NCBI GenBank assembly: GCA_013397795.1
Contig: VZTJ01001774.1
Span: 285,494-349,493 of the forward strand
DNA length: 64,000 bases
Direction: 5' to 3'
From: Orthonyx spaldingii
Lineage: Eukaryota; Chordata; Aves; Passeriformes; Orthonychidae
The translations under genes were made by a program, and so were the position numbers. Under the pieces are notes generated by a model that saw only the letters and a list, made by a program, of their open reading frames with translations, was not told the origin of the DNA and did no database searches. Positions 12,935 through 26,312 of this stretch are shown piece by piece (position 1 is the stretch's first letter; each line of letters begins with the position of its first letter).

Positions 12935-15050
12935 CTGCTCTCTCCTTTAAGAAAAGATTGAAAATATGTGGCAGGAGGGTTGTAAGATCCAGTTTCCACA
13001 GAAGTTAGTGTGAACTGTTTCAGTGTTTGTGAGTAGCATTGGACAGAGCAGGCAGATGCAGTGTCAGATCAGCTCTGCTCATCTCCCAGGTGTGGGGTGG
13101 ATGGCTCTGGATGTGCTCCAGGCACAGGGGCACTCAACAAATGCTGTCACAATAAAGCTGCACTTTTATTCCATGAAAAGCAGTGTGAGGCACCAGCTCC
13201 CTCATTGCTCCTTGCACAGCGAGGAGCAGCACTATGAAAGATTATAGTGCAATTGGGAAGTATACAGGAGGTGATAATTTATAGGATAATGCCCAATAAT
13301 AATGTACATGCATTTGTTCCCATAAATGCTGAGACACCCTCAGAGTTTATCACTTTCTGCACAGTTTTACTCACTACACAGCCACACACTAAGGTCTTCA
13401 GCTGCCAGCACATGTTGACATTTCTGGGGTTTTTTTCTGTTAAACTGAGCAAGCATTTGAGCGGTGTTCCATTAACCCAGGCCTAGGAGGTGGTTTTGGC
13501 ATGGGATGCTCCTGTTGCTGCCATATCCAGTGCTCCAGTCCCTGGCACGGTGCCTGGAGGGGCTGTGTGAGACAGGCACTTGTAGGCAAACACACTGCAG
13601 GGCCACAAAATTAACACCTAAGTGGTGGGGAGAGTGTGGAAGCTAAAAATACTCACTGTGTGCCCACAGCCAAATTTGGAGCTTGCATTAGGCAGAGTTT
13701 TGTGTCATTTCTTACCCCAGCTTCAGGCTGCCTCCTCCCAGCATCTGAGCCAGCCATGCTCAGCCACTGCCCTGACAGCTTTGGAATGGTCACTGATACT
13801 CCTTTTTGTGGTCCTCTCAAAGGGAGGCAGCAGATGAGCAGCACAGCTTCAAACCTCTTGGGAAGTGCAAGCAAGAGGCCTGATAGGCACTTTCCCACCT
13901 TGCTTTCCACATCTCTCCAGGGAGATCAGCAGCAGACTGAAAACACTCAAGTCCCACTGCCACACAACTCCAAGAGGGTAGGAGCACTGGAGAGAGCAGT
14001 AGAGGGAGAATTACCCTGCAACACAACTAAGATGATTACCATTTAATATGTGCTGTTCTGCTAGAGAGACTCACAACTCTGTGCAATGGGCTGTGCTCTC
14101 CCAAGAACAGTTTCTTTCGAGTGGATTCTGTGACTGTGGGAGGGCAGACAGGTACCTCCCAGCTGTATCACACTGGGACTGCTCTCAACCACAGCAGAGA
14201 GCAAAGAGGGGTACAAATTCAAGCACAAGCAGCAGGCAGAAGCTAAGTTCCATACAGAGAAAACAAGTATTCAAAAAGCAAAGTGTTAGGGAAGCATTTT
14301 GTTTCCTTTCTCTGCAGTGCTGCTGTGCCTTTCATTTAAAATTATTGAGAGATGGAGTTAAATTTACAAGCAGCAAGGACATAGGAAAAGTTGATAATAG
14401 CCACAGGCTCAGTCTGTAGGGATTGATCCTGCCAGTGATTGAGCTGCTTTCCATTAAACTGCTGACAGCAACTCTGGGAGTTTGATTCACCCTTCCAGTG
14501 CCAGGATTTTTTAGCCAAACTTCCTCTCTAGCCTCTACAGGATTGCCAGAATATCTTTCCATATCACTAAATACTTTATTTTCTTGATTGCCGTAGTAAT
14601 CCAACACACTAATTGAGCAGATGCAAAAATTTCTCGAGCAGACAGTCAAGGTGACCACAGTGTCCCAGGGGGATTTCTGATAAGACTATGAAGCCAAAGA
14701 GGTTTTTTTACACAGTTATAGAGCTCCCAGAAATGATCTTAAGACATTAAAAAAATTCTCCAGACCTGCTAGTCACAGCAGTGCCTGGCAGCCTGCATTG
14801 ATTTTCCTGAGTGGGTGAGCTTTATTTGCAGAATTGCTCACACAAATTCAGGTTGCTGCAAGAGTCCCTAAGGAGACGGCCTTTCAGGAGGAAAAAACAC
14901 TATCACTGTGTATTACACACAGCTCTCCTCCACCTCAGACCTCTCCAGTCTGCATTCCCATCCCCAGAAAACCTCGTCTTATCAACCTGTCTGAGGTATT
15001 TCAACTTCTCTGACTTGATAACAGTCAATTAACTAATCAAGAGGTTTACA
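12935..15050. other. Noncoding stretch, nothing recognised
   Basis: Unique sequence of moderate GC. Overlapping open frames of 70-136 codons at 13622-14419 lie on both strands and have no recognisable domain, so I treat them as chance. No RNA gene or repeat family was seen. Confidence 0.5.
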
Positions 15051-15112
15051 ATTCACAGAATCACAGAGTATTCTGAGTTGCAAGGAACCCACAAGGATCA
15101 CCCAACTCTTAC
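15051..15112 (-). mobile_element. CR1 LINE 3'-tail fragment
   Basis: The plus strand carries TCACAGAATCACAGAGTATT followed by CTGAGTTGCAAGGAACCCAC and AAGGATCACCCAACTCTTAC. This is the reverse complement of the terminal region of an avian CR1 subfamily, including the degenerate octamer repeats at the very 3' end. Only about 60 bases remain, as is usual for severely 5'-truncated CR1 copies. Similarity stops near 15112. Confidence 0.8.
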
Positions 15113-18100
15113 ATGAATGATTTCCCCTCAAGCTAAAAAATCAAAAGTTCAGCAACCATTAGTTGTTTGAAACAAAACACCAAAAACCTGTTAAAATTTC
15201 CCTGGAGTTTCAAAGGACCTTCTTTAAAGCTGTCACTTGTCAGAGTTCCATTCAGCCACTTCGAAAGCAGCAGCTCCCCAGGTGTCACCCCAGCTGACCC
15301 ACAGCCATGTGTGCAGAGGTTGGGCTGGGAGAGGATCCCAGCTCCCACCAGGACCAGATCTCACACCGAGATCTGAGCTGAAACCACACAGTTACCCCTG
15401 GTCCCGAGGGCTGCGATGAACTGCAGCACTGAAGGGAGGAAGGCAGGCTGAAGTCACTGACTTTTGTCCAAGAAAACCTCCTGCATCTGGTGCAGAGAAA
15501 TCATGGAAATCAGATCACAGAGGGACAAGAAATAAGCAAAGCCTATGAAAAATTGGGACCATGTATCTCTCTGAGCAAAACCAATGCAGAGATCAGCACT
15601 GGGTAGCTCCAGCCTAAACAATCTCAGATGATCTATGACTGGTCTGGTGTGTGAGGCAGCCAGCCAGGAAGGGGAAATCATTTCAGCTCAGGGTTATTTC
15701 TATTTTTAACATTTCTGTGCTTATTTCCGCCTTTCAAACAAAATGCAGTGCAGACAAGTACCTGTGCACTGAATTGCAGAGGTAACTGGGGTGGTTTCAG
15801 ATGCGGGTGAAGCTGCAGAAGGAGACATTTCTTAAGTGGGAAAAGTCAGTGATAACCAAGGAAATTAAATCCCTTTTACCCACCTGGTAAATCGCCCTCC
15901 AGGCAGGTCTGAGACAAATTAGCAATAGATTATAAACCCCAGAGTTGTATTAGGAACCCTACATTCCATCTGATGATTTTTAGGTCAACTCTTAGAGATT
16001 CATGTAAGAAAATGTGTTATTGGCCAAATGCAAACATTTCTCCCTCCAATTTTTTAACAATCTTACTCCTGACCAAGGAACAGTTGGCAAATAAAGCAGC
16101 TACCCTCGTATCCAGGGGAGAGGGCTCACCCAGGCACGTCACTGCAGACAACTACATTGTAGAGAGTAGTTAGCAGTAATGAATAATTAATGAATAAATA
16201 ATGTATTTGTGTCTCAATACCCCAAGGTCTTTGGGCACCTTCACAGAAAATAATTAAAACAATAGATTACAAATAAGATGACAAGTCCCCAGGCAAGTGG
16301 ATGTACATAAACCCACAGTAATGTGAAAACAGAGAGGACGTGAAGACAGGAGCTAAAAAGTTGTTGTGCTTTGTTCTACAGAGTGCACAGCTCCTGATGG
16401 TGCACTGTGACCTACCCTGGGATGGGGAGAAGCCAAAACCAAAGGCAAATACCAGTCCTAGCAAGAAATACTCACAAGCCTTACTGTCAAAAACATCTAA
16501 ACATGAATGAAGGACAGCTAGGAAGGAAAACACAGGTTTACAGGTTTCAGAGATGCCTGAATCCCTGAGTGCAACCAGTGTGAGTTCCTGGTGATGTCTC
16601 CTGTGAGGGCCTTTTTCAGTCAATCCTCCAGCAATTCAATGGTTTGAGGGGCAAAGAGTAATTCCTGAGTATTTTCAGCTTTGTGCCTCTTACATAGACA
16701 TGTCCACGTGCTACAACTGCTGATAGCTGGGCCAGACACCATCATTAGCAGAAAGCAGCCCAGAAGCAGGTTATGTATACAGTCACCTTTGATCTTTGGG
16801 GTAGTCAGAGCCACCCCCAAGCACAGCCGGAACTGGGAATTAAAGTGAGCAGCCACTTCTCCCTTTCACACCCACCTGAAAAGCAGGATCTCCTTAGCAA
16901 AACACAACAACCTAAAAGCACTTTTTTCCAAACGACTCAAAGAAGGGTTTCCAGCTACCATTTGAGAAGCCACAGGCATAGTATTTAAATAATTCACCGA
17001 TCTGAATGGTTATGAGCAAAATGTGGAATGAGTCTGGCGTTGCTAAGTCTTGGGGAGCAGAGGGGAAAGTGGCTGTTTGCAGTCTGGAACACCTCTGTCC
17101 TATCTGTGCAGATCCTCAAAGAAATCTCTTCCCTGATTTTCATTTCTCTCTTGATGGTGCAGTATAAAGGTCCCTGAAATCTAAAACCTAATATTAAATA
17201 CTTTCAGTTACTTGTGAACGTTGTGAAGCCAGTATTTCCCCACTGCAGAGAAAGCATATTTGTCATGTATGCCCATATATCCAAACTACAGCATTACCAC
17301 TCTCCACATTACACCTTCAATTGTACAATGCTGCTCCTGCACTTCATCTTAAGCATGAGCAGAAATCTTCCACTGACTTAAACTCAGTGATCCACCTGAA
17401 AACTAACCCCACGGGTCTAAAGAGACCTCAGCCTGCTCCCCATGTGATGGTATCGGGTGAAGAAAGTGGCAAAGCCTGCAGAGCTGGGAGATGAGACAGC
17501 TTCCTTCAGCAGTGCCCACAGTTAGTTCAGCTTCAGTTAGTCAGGAAATTTCACCTTGGTTTTCATTGTTTACCTCATTCCAGTCCCTATTACGTTTGCA
17601 ATTCTCTCAGTGAAGCTCATCATTAGGTTTCTCCATTGTTTCTGAACTCCTCCCCAGGGCTCAATGCAGCGGTGGGGAAAGTGTGAACAGCCTCACGCAT
17701 TAACACAACTCTTGCCAACATCAGTGCTTCCCCACCTCCTGAGGCCATGACGCTTTTAGAGAGGGGACAGAGCTGTAAGCCTTGGGTGAGCACTTGAAAA
17801 CCCTTGCAGAAAAATCGCAGTCCAGTTTCACGTGATCCCACAAAACCAGCAAAGTCCATTCAGAGACGCTACAGTGTTGGTGGGGTTTGTATGTCCCAGC
17901 CTCCCACTGGCCTCTGCCTGCATTTGGGGTTAGATCTCCTCTGTCCCTGAGCTGCAGAAACCTCAGTGTGCATGTGTTTCTCCTTCCTCTCAGTGTCACT
18001 AAGCACGACTGGTGGGGCAGGTTACCAGATCTACCCTTTAACAAAGAAAAGTAATTTCTGGAGGTCACAGTGCTTCCCTTCCTCCAGTGAAGCTCAGAGT

Positions 18101-18689
18101 AATGGGAGCAGTTATGCCTCTAGGCACTGTTGACTCCCAAAATGAGTTTATAAGAGACTTACTGAACATTTAGAGATGACCTATGAAACCATCTCCAGCA
18201 CCAGGAAATGTCATGCCATGGTGGGGAACACTTTGCCAGCAGGTGAAGTTCTGGCCAGCCTCAGCTCACGCGCCTGCATGGAGGATGCTGAGTCCCGGCC
18301 ACACCTCACTACCAGCAGAGTGAGGATTTAGGTAAAAAGCAGATTTCCAGAAAGGTTTCCATGTCCTTACACTTGCCAAGATATAAGCTTGGGGTGCAAT
18401 AAAGCACACGTTGTTGAGTTTAGAGGTTCTCCTTCTTCCTACTTGAATGCTATAACTGTTTTTAAATAACTGCTCTATGCCCACTGCCTGGAGAGCTGGG
18501 ATCAGTGTGTGCTATAGCTCTGAAAGGCATAAATAATTACTGGTTCACAGTTGTTTAATCAGGCTGCCTCCAACAAGGTTTTTGGTGAGTTTTTGTTATT
18601 GTTTAATTGTTGTTGTGCTGTGCTTTGGTTGGGTTTTTTCCGGTAGATTAAAGGGTTATTTCTGTTGGAAACAGACATCTTGGTAACAC
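15113..18689. other. Noncoding stretch, nothing firm recognised
   Basis: No gene or repeat family recognised. A small inverted repeat (8-base arms, CAGATCTC/GAGATCTG) lies at 15355-15375. The stretch 16150-16265 is AT-rich. Open frames up to about 118 codons on either strand have no recognisable content. Confidence 0.5.
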
Positions 18690-18890
18690 TGGAAATGAAA
18701 TGTCCTAAATCAGAGCCTAGGAATGCATTATTTCACACACTAGCTACTGAATGATGAATTAATAACAGTATCTCAAATACATCTTCCATCAATATGCTTA
18801 TTCAGATTCCATCAGCATTTAATTAACATAAATTATATGACATTAGGAGGATTCAGGCAGTCATCAAAAAGAATACTTCTCTTGTAAGCT
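18690..18890. promoter_or_regulatory. Candidate conserved noncoding element
   Basis: This is an AT-rich, non-repetitive stretch with a cluster of homeodomain-type cores (GATGAATTAATAAC near 18755, TTTAATTAACATAAATTA near 18818). It contains no simple repeats or TE similarity. The call is from texture only. Confidence 0.28.
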
Positions 18891-21800
18891 ACTGAAATTC
18901 TTGTGGTTTCTGCAAGGCAGCAATTTTTATTTTTATTTTCCTCTAGAAATTCATCACAAACCAAATGTTTTCACAGCAAATTTAGAGCTGACTTGTTCCT
19001 GATTTTCTGAGGATGGGATATTAGATCTCTGGCTTTGTTTCAGGTGTTCTAAGTTTTATGCCAAGAAATAGCACTTACACAAAGGAAGTAATGGCAGCAT
19101 CTAACTGCAGAGGGACCTTCAGCAGCCCCTGTAGCTCTGCAGTGAGGTGGAGCATCAGTAAACCACACAAGGCACTTTTCATTCAAGCATCTAAAGTGAA
19201 GAGAAAATAGTTATGAGTGTCCTAAAAAGACTGGGTTGGTTTTTAAAAAATCTCATAACAATACAAATGGTCTTACTGTTCTGCCTTCAGTAAGGTGCAA
19301 GGAAAAGCACACTGAATCCCAGAACGGGAGCTTGGGTACGTGCTGGAAGTGTCAGCCAAGTGACCAGAACAATGAGCAGGGAAAGAACAGCTGTAGTCCC
19401 CCATTGGGCTGAACACCATCCAAATGCTCATTTGCAAAAAGAAGGGGAACCAAGCACAAAAGGCAAGAGTGAAAATACAAGGACATGCAGGCTCCTGATG
19501 ACAGAAAATGGGGATAACAATTTTTCTGTGTGCCTGAGGATGAGGGAGATGCCTGCTTTAACCTACCACAAAGAACTAAAAGCTGGCAGAGTTAAACTAA
19601 CAAAAAACAATTTGTGTTAAGCATCACTCTAAAAGCACGTTTTGCTGGTGTTTTTGTGGCTTGTGCTTCTGTTTAATTGTGTTCTCTTGTCCTTTAATTT
19701 TACTCAGTGAAAAAGTTGAGTCTGAAGAGATGTGACAAACCAAAGCATTTTATCCTGACAGATATGGTTATTCTTTCTACTAGGACAAGGGATTGCCAAG
19801 AAGTGTCCAGCTCCCCAGGCTATTACTCCAGGGAGGCAGGGAGCACAGTGCACCAGCACAGTGTGCAGGCTAGGATGGCAGAGCTGCATGTGCAGCTGGA
19901 TGCAGCTTTTTCTAAAACTATGTAAAAGCTTCCTATGTGTAGCAAAGAGCAGATACAAGCCCCAAAAGTCTTTGGGGAGTTTGTAACAGGGGGCTGACTC
20001 TCCTCTGCGTCACAGGAAGGAGAAAGAGTGGCAATATAAATAAATGGAGTTAATCTATGTTGCAAGTGGTGGGGAAGAGATGAGCCCTGCATTCCATTAC
20101 ACTGTTCTAGTCCATATAATCCACTCCAAAGTACTCAATATAAAGCTCACCATGCAATAGCCCTCCCTGCCATTGTTATGAGCTGCCATATAGTGATGGC
20201 ACTAAGCACCCTCAATCCTGCAGCAAGCAGCTGCTCCCTCTCCAAAGCATCCACAAGGGACCAAATAGGCAAAGGCAATATAATAACAGCACAAAGTGTC
20301 CAGGATTAGGCAGCAAGTCAGTAACTGAAGCAGGAATAAAGCCAATCCCACGTCCTTCCTGCCCTTGCTGCGTGCAGTGGGTCACACACTGGGCCCTTGG
20401 GTCACAAGATGCTGTGTTAAGACTCCAGCATTAATAACCACAGTTTCCACAGGCATCCTGCAGGTCTGTACAGGCTGACAAACACACCAGAAAGCATGGA
20501 AGAGTGCCTTGGACAGGACAGTTCTTTCCTGAGGTGGCAGATGATGTGTCCCCATGCAAAGATCACAGGTGCAGCCCTATTGTGGGAACTTGTTTTCAAA
20601 GCATGCCACATTCATGCCCGCAGTCAGAGTAGTTGTGGGTATTTGTGAAGCCTCAAAACCGTGGCCACAGAATAAGTCTCGTTTGGGTTTTCCTCATTGA
20701 AGCAAATCATTTGACAGGTTTGAGCCTCAGAGCTCGGAAAGGGGACCTGAGGGACTGTCATTTTTATGTTGCCATTCACTTCCATCCCGTCCTTTTTCAT
20801 ATCCAGAACTGAAAGGCTCAAGAGGAGTTCTTCAAAAACAGTAATAGTGGCCCTTAATCATCCTCCCACCTTAAGAAACTGTTAAAAATGGGAAGATGAA
20901 ACTATCATCCTTCCTTCATCTGCAGGGCAACCCATACCAGCTGTATGTTTACATGACCTACACACCTTTGGGTGCACATACACAGGCACAAAATACTCCC
21001 AGGAGCAGAGGGAACAACACAGGAGATTGGGCACCACCAAGGCTCTGGCATTTTTACAATAAAGCCTGAGATTTTCAAAGGGGAAAGGAACCGTCCAAAT
21101 CTGATTCCAGCTCAGTGTGAATTGGACTCCCAACCTCTTGGGTCATTTTTTAAAAGACCCAGATCGGAATTAGTAGCAAAAGCATTTGCCTTCTTGATCT
21201 CCCCTTTACTTCTGCATTTTCCATTACACAAGTATGGAGCAATACTGTACTATGACAAGCATCCAGAGCTAAGCTGAAACACTGCTCCTGCTATAATCCC
21301 TCTCTTTCAGTTGCTCATTTCCCTTTCTCATGACATTCTCAAGAGGATTATTAATAATAACTGGGGACAGAGACCTTTTCTATCTCTAACTTTGGAATGG
21401 GTGTGTTTTCCCTGGAACATATTACTGACATTTTTTTTGCCAGACATCCCCCCTGCCATGCCCCACTCCTCAGGAGCAGTGGTATTTCCAGAAATTAAGT
21501 TAGCTCCCCTAACTGTGTTCCACCTTCCACTCTTGACAAACCACCCTTCATTGCCTTAATGTTCCCATTATGTTTGATACATTGCATCACTGTTCATTTA
21601 TTACGGCATTTTAACATAGGTTCAGATTATATATCACTGGTGGAGCTCTCTGGGATAAAGGGCAATGAAGGTTTTAATTGCCTGATAAATTATTAAGGAC
21701 ACTCCTTTAATTGGGTAATGTGGTGTTTACATCTTTGAAGCAAACACTTATGGAATCTGTATGGGTGCAGATTTGTCTGAACACACAGCCAGCAGCCTCT

Positions 21801-24800
21801 GTCTCCCCTTGAGAATAATAGTTTCATCAGGCTATTAAAACAAACACCACACAGGGTAGATTGTACCAGATGCCAGGGGAGATCAGCAGCTGGAACAAAG
21901 AGATGAGCCTCCATCAAAGTCAAAGGAAGTACATTGACTTACATCAGCCAAGGGACTGGTCTTCCACATCCAATGGATTTCACTCAAAGTGAGACAAAAC
22001 AGCAAAAGACCTACATTTTCCACTGCTTTAGCTAACCTAGTTCATTTGAACTGAAATGGGTCACAGTGTACCCACACAAGGAGTTCAGCAGCAAACCTGA
22101 CTTCAGAGGGAGCCCAGGGAAAATGCAGCTGGGGAGAGAAAGTGCATGTTGCACTAAACAGAGCCTGCTCTGGCAGGAACCCGGGCTTCTGGCTGCTCTT
22201 GCATGCAGGTCAAAAGTAAAATATCCCCTGGAAGGACACAGCCTAAGCAGCCCCTTCCAGCCCACAGGGAAAAGCTGGGACAGTACCGCTGGGAGGAACC
22301 CTGTCTGAAACCTCATAGCTCCCAGCTTTCTCTTCTGTCTGTTTGTATCTGTACTTTGAAACTGGGGTTTCTTCAAGTTCTGTAACATCCCTTCCTTCCT
22401 GAGCTGTGGGAATGTAAAAATATTTGTTGCATTCTTTCCAGACAGATGCTATGCTTCTTGCTTATTAAAATAGAGAGAAGGGAGCAGATTGTCTAGGATG
22501 AAGCTTTATGTTGCTTAGAACTACTGAAGAAATAGGCTTTTTAGGATAAGTTGACATTTCAAAGGTGTTTCATATCTGTTTGTTATCAGCTTTTGGTAAC
22601 ACACAGCGCCTGAGCTCAGTCCCTGCATACAAAACACCACTGTAATGAATTGTACTTTATCTCACTCTGACTTGACCCCTGCAAGTCAAGCTCTGCACAG
22701 GTTCAAGGTAAAGAGGTTCTAAGCCTGCAGGGGGGACAAAGCCACTTTTTAATTCTATAACTTTGCAGTGGCTTTGGAGCAGTTTCCCTGTGATTCAGGG
22801 CAGTCCATGCTGGGACCACTGGGGCTCAGTGGCAAGCAGTGGGCAGGAGCATGCACAGAGCCCGTGGGGAGGGCAAACACAGAGGAAACAAGACCATAGC
22901 GTTGCCTGTTGTAGCAGTTTGGGTACAGACATCCACTGCTTTCGTTAACGGGGCTTGGCACTGGCAGACAGCCACAGCAAAGGGCAGGCGTGGCTGCACC
23001 CATGTGAGACGAGCTGGAAGATGGGCAGCACCACCACCCAGCAGGTGTAATGGGGAGCCTCTCCTGTAGCCCTCTGGTGCGTTTTGGGACCTCCTTCTCT
23101 CCCCAGAAATGTTTTCACCAGAATTGCAGAACGTTTGGCCATCTGGCTTCCGCTTTATCCAAGGCTTCATTCTCACTCCTCTATGGCCAGAGGACAACAA
23201 AGCATTTGATAAGAAAATACATGAACACAAACACATTTACATGCACACTTCATGTATCCAGACACATTACTTTTCCTAAGAAAAGATGACACTTTAGTGT
23301 CTTCTCTACCTGTCAAGAGATCACTGTGTTTTGTTGGGGTAGGAATCCAGCCCTGTATTGTGCCACATGACCCTGTCACACAGCAAAAGCTGGATTAGAG
23401 CCTCACTTCCCACAGCATTTGGGTGAAAACAAAGTTCAGCCTTACAGATAAAAGAGCTCTCTGCCCTTTCAAGGGCTGCTGAGGAAAATAGAGCCACAAA
23501 CCTACTGCTTACTGTCAGTGAATCTCAAAAACAAAACCAAATTAGGTGAAATCACAGTTGTTGCCTCCTTACAAAAGCTGAGGTTGAACCAGTGCATCCA
23601 GAAAAACATCTGATTCAATGCTCAGATCTTAAGAAAATCAATCCCTGTGAACATGCACCCAAATGAAAACAAGTGTAGATGGAGAAATTCCTCAGGTTAA
23701 TGTTTCCAAACAGATCAATGCACAAATGCCTGTGGATTGATTTCCTGGAGTTTCAACCCCACATTAGCTCTTCAGGACAATCCTAATCAGCCATGGATCT
23801 ATGAAAACAGGGACTGGGGCTATCACAGTTTCTTCTCCCTCCTTCTCCAATTCTTCTTCTTTTTACTTCTTGCCAGACTCTGGCTGTTTGGGCACCTGCT
23901 CCAGGAAAACCCAGAACAGCCCTCCCTGCTCCTTCTCCATCTTGTCCTTCACTGGAGGATGCCTTTGCACCAGGACAGGGGCAGAGATGAGCCCTGCAAT
24001 GTGCACCCAGAGACGCTCCCTCCCACACAGCCAAACGGTCCAGACACTGCAGCCGAGTAATTTGAAGGATCACGTTTCAGCAGTAAAAGTGAGAACATTG
24101 TGGGAAACAACCTCAGACAGCCATAGTGAAACTGCAAGAATGAGAGCACTCAGGCTCTACTTCCCTGGCATCAAAGCTGCTTTGTCAGGAGAGGCGGTGC
24201 AGTTGTGCAGTGAGACATCCCAGCAACATCCCACCTCTGCTGCAACACCCAGCAGGGATTCCCTGGGACAAACTCTTCCCGGGGCCAGCCCAGCTGTGCT
24301 CTCTCCCTCCTCTGAGTCCAGATTGGGCACTGGCAGAAGCAGCACCCATTTCTGGAGATCAGCGTTTCCATTTGCTGAGCATCCAATATCCCTTGTAGAA
24401 ATGGACAGATAATGGAGTTTCCAGTCTGATGGACAAAGTAGATCAGAGAGGAGAAATTTAGTTGCCGTTGATCCAAAAAGGATAGTTTCCATGTAATTAA
24501 TAAAATCCACATTTCAATTCAAGTCTACTTCAAATATTTTAAAAGACAGGGTTTTATTTAAACTAAGGGACATTTTAAAACTAGAAAATTATTTCAAAAC
24601 AGAGTTCGAGAGTTTAATTGAAATTATTGAAACAGTATTTTGTGAACTTTCAAACAGAGAGAGAAAGAGTTTTGGAAGTTCTGAACTAAAAAGTTCTGCA
24701 AGCAAAAGCATCACTCTGACTTAGAACATTGTTGTGAAAATCTGAGTAATGCTGAAGCAAAAAAATCCTACAAAAAAAAATTCCACTTGGAAGGAGTTAG

Positions 24801-25697
24801 CGACAACTTCTGCAGCCAGTTGCCCATTCTTTCCCTCTCTGCACATCTTTACAATGAAAACACATCTAGAGGGCTCAGCAGCAGAAGTGTGTCATCTACA
24901 CTATCTGCAGGGATTAGAAAACTGGTATGAATTATCCTTTTCATTAATTACTTGATCCTACCTAATCCCCAGTAGATGATGTTGACCTCAATAGACCAAA
25001 TCTAGGCTTCTTAGCCTACACAACCCCCTTACAGTGTTTCCTAGCTCCCACTGCACTGATACTTTCCAGGTGTGTTACATCCTGGCTTGCTTTCACTGGG
25101 CTCAGAAGTTCCATGGCACATCCACTGCGAGTCCTGCCAGCTGCCCTGGGCAAACCCCAGCCCTTCTGCACCACTCGGTGTGTCTGCTCTACTGACCAAA
25201 ATATTGTAAATCCTCCAGAAAGGACAAGGAAATGTTTGGGATGTATGTCACCATGGAGATTTAGGGAGATTTATATCCTGCTGCATGTAAAACCCCGGAG
25301 AGCTGTGGGCTGTTGGACATCCCAGGCCAAATTAACACCAAAAGAAGGGCATAGAACTGCAGTGTAGAGTGAATGACCCCAAGCCACTTCTAAGGGATAT
25401 CAGTACTGTGATGTACACAAACTGATTTTTCAGACTAAGCTTAGTGGCTACTTATCTCCAAGAGCAAAATTACATTCAGTTAGGTTTGCTAAATAATTCA
25501 TGGCAGTACATTTGGTGTGGCAGGAAGTTCCAGCAGTGAATAGCCAGTGTTTCACATTATCGTGCTGACAGTAACTTGGATTATCTCTTACATGAAGACA
25601 TCTTTCATTGTTTCCACCATCCACACCCAGATTCTTCTGGGGCTTGAAGCCTCAGCATCCTCTCACCTAAGGCTGCATTTGAAGGGATAAGAGGTGT
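18891..25697. other. Noncoding stretch, nothing firm recognised
   Basis: Unique sequence. AT-rich parts at 21560-21730 and 24500-24740 carry many TAAT/TTTAAA-type words and could include regulatory elements. Parts at 22760-23100 and 23800-24400 are GC-richer. The longest plus-strand frame (23801-24412, 203 codons) is rich in Ser and Thr, with no domain I recognise and competing frames on the opposite strand, so I do not call it a gene. Confidence 0.5.
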
Positions 25698-26312
25698 CTG
25701 CAGCCCTGAGGAGAAGGGCTTGAGAGTGCTGATTGTCAAGAAGCTCCACATGACCTGGCAATGATTCTCCCCCTCTACTCTGCTCTCATGAGACCCCCAC
25801 CTGCAGTGCTGTACCCATCTCTAGAGTCCCCAACGTACAAAGGACAAGGACCTGCTGGAGTGAGTCCAGAAGAGGCCACAGAGAGGATCAGAGGGTTGGA
25901 ACACCTCTGCTATGGGCACAGGCTGAGAGAGCTGGGGCTGTTTAGCCTGGAGAAGAGAAGGTTCTGGGGAGACTTTAGAGGTTCTTCCAGTACCTAACAG
26001 GGACGTACAAGAAAGCCAGAGAAGGACTTTTGAAGAGGGCATGGAGAGATGGGACAAGAGGGAATGGCATTAAAATGGGAGAGGATGGGTTTAGAATGGG
26101 TAATAGAAAGAAATACTTTGCTGTGAGGGTGGTGAGGCCCTGGCACAGATTGCCCAGAGAAGCTGTGTTTGCCCCATCCCTGGAAGTGTCCAAGGCCAGG
26201 CTGGACAGGGCTTGGAGCAACCTGGGGTAGTGGAAGGTGTCCCTGCCCATGGCAGGGGGTAGAAGAAGATGATCTGTAAGGTTCCTTCTAATCCAAAACA
26301 TTTTGTGAAAAA
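25698..26312 (+). mobile_element. CR1 LINE, 5'-truncated copy with 3' end
   Basis: This is the longest clear plus-strand retroelement in the window. It starts within late ORF2 sequence (GCAGCCCTGAGGAGAAGG near 25700), runs through the ORF2 end and the short 3' UTR (CCCTGCCCATGGCAGGGGG near 26243), and ends with the typical AAGGTTCCTTCTAATCC block near 26278-26310. Relative to the remembered avian CR1 consensus, roughly 70-90 bases are missing at about 25761. Terminal octamer repeats have decayed. CR1 copies lack target-site duplications of useful length, so the exact ends are approximate. Confidence 0.9.
25761..26230 (+). pseudogene. CR1 ORF2 C-terminal relic (frameshifted)
   Basis: ORF2 of CR1 encodes the endonuclease and reverse transcriptase; only its C-terminal tail, beyond the catalytic part, is present. 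One frame from 25761 reads ILPLYSALMRP, then IRGLEHLCYGHRLRELGLFS and LEKRR, all hallmark CR1 ORF2 tail motifs. It stops at 25995-25997 because of an apparent 1-base deletion near 25975-25985. The next frame carries on with RDGTRGNGIKMGEDGF, then WHRLPREAVFAPSLEVSKAR, and ends at a TAG at 26228-26230, where the family normally stops. The copy cannot make a working protein. Confidence 0.85.

Noticed and set aside
23801..24412. 203-codon plus-strand open frame as a gene
   Set aside because: No domain, Ser/Thr-rich low-information composition and competing frames on the opposite strand. A frame of this length is expected by chance in GC-richer 64 kb.
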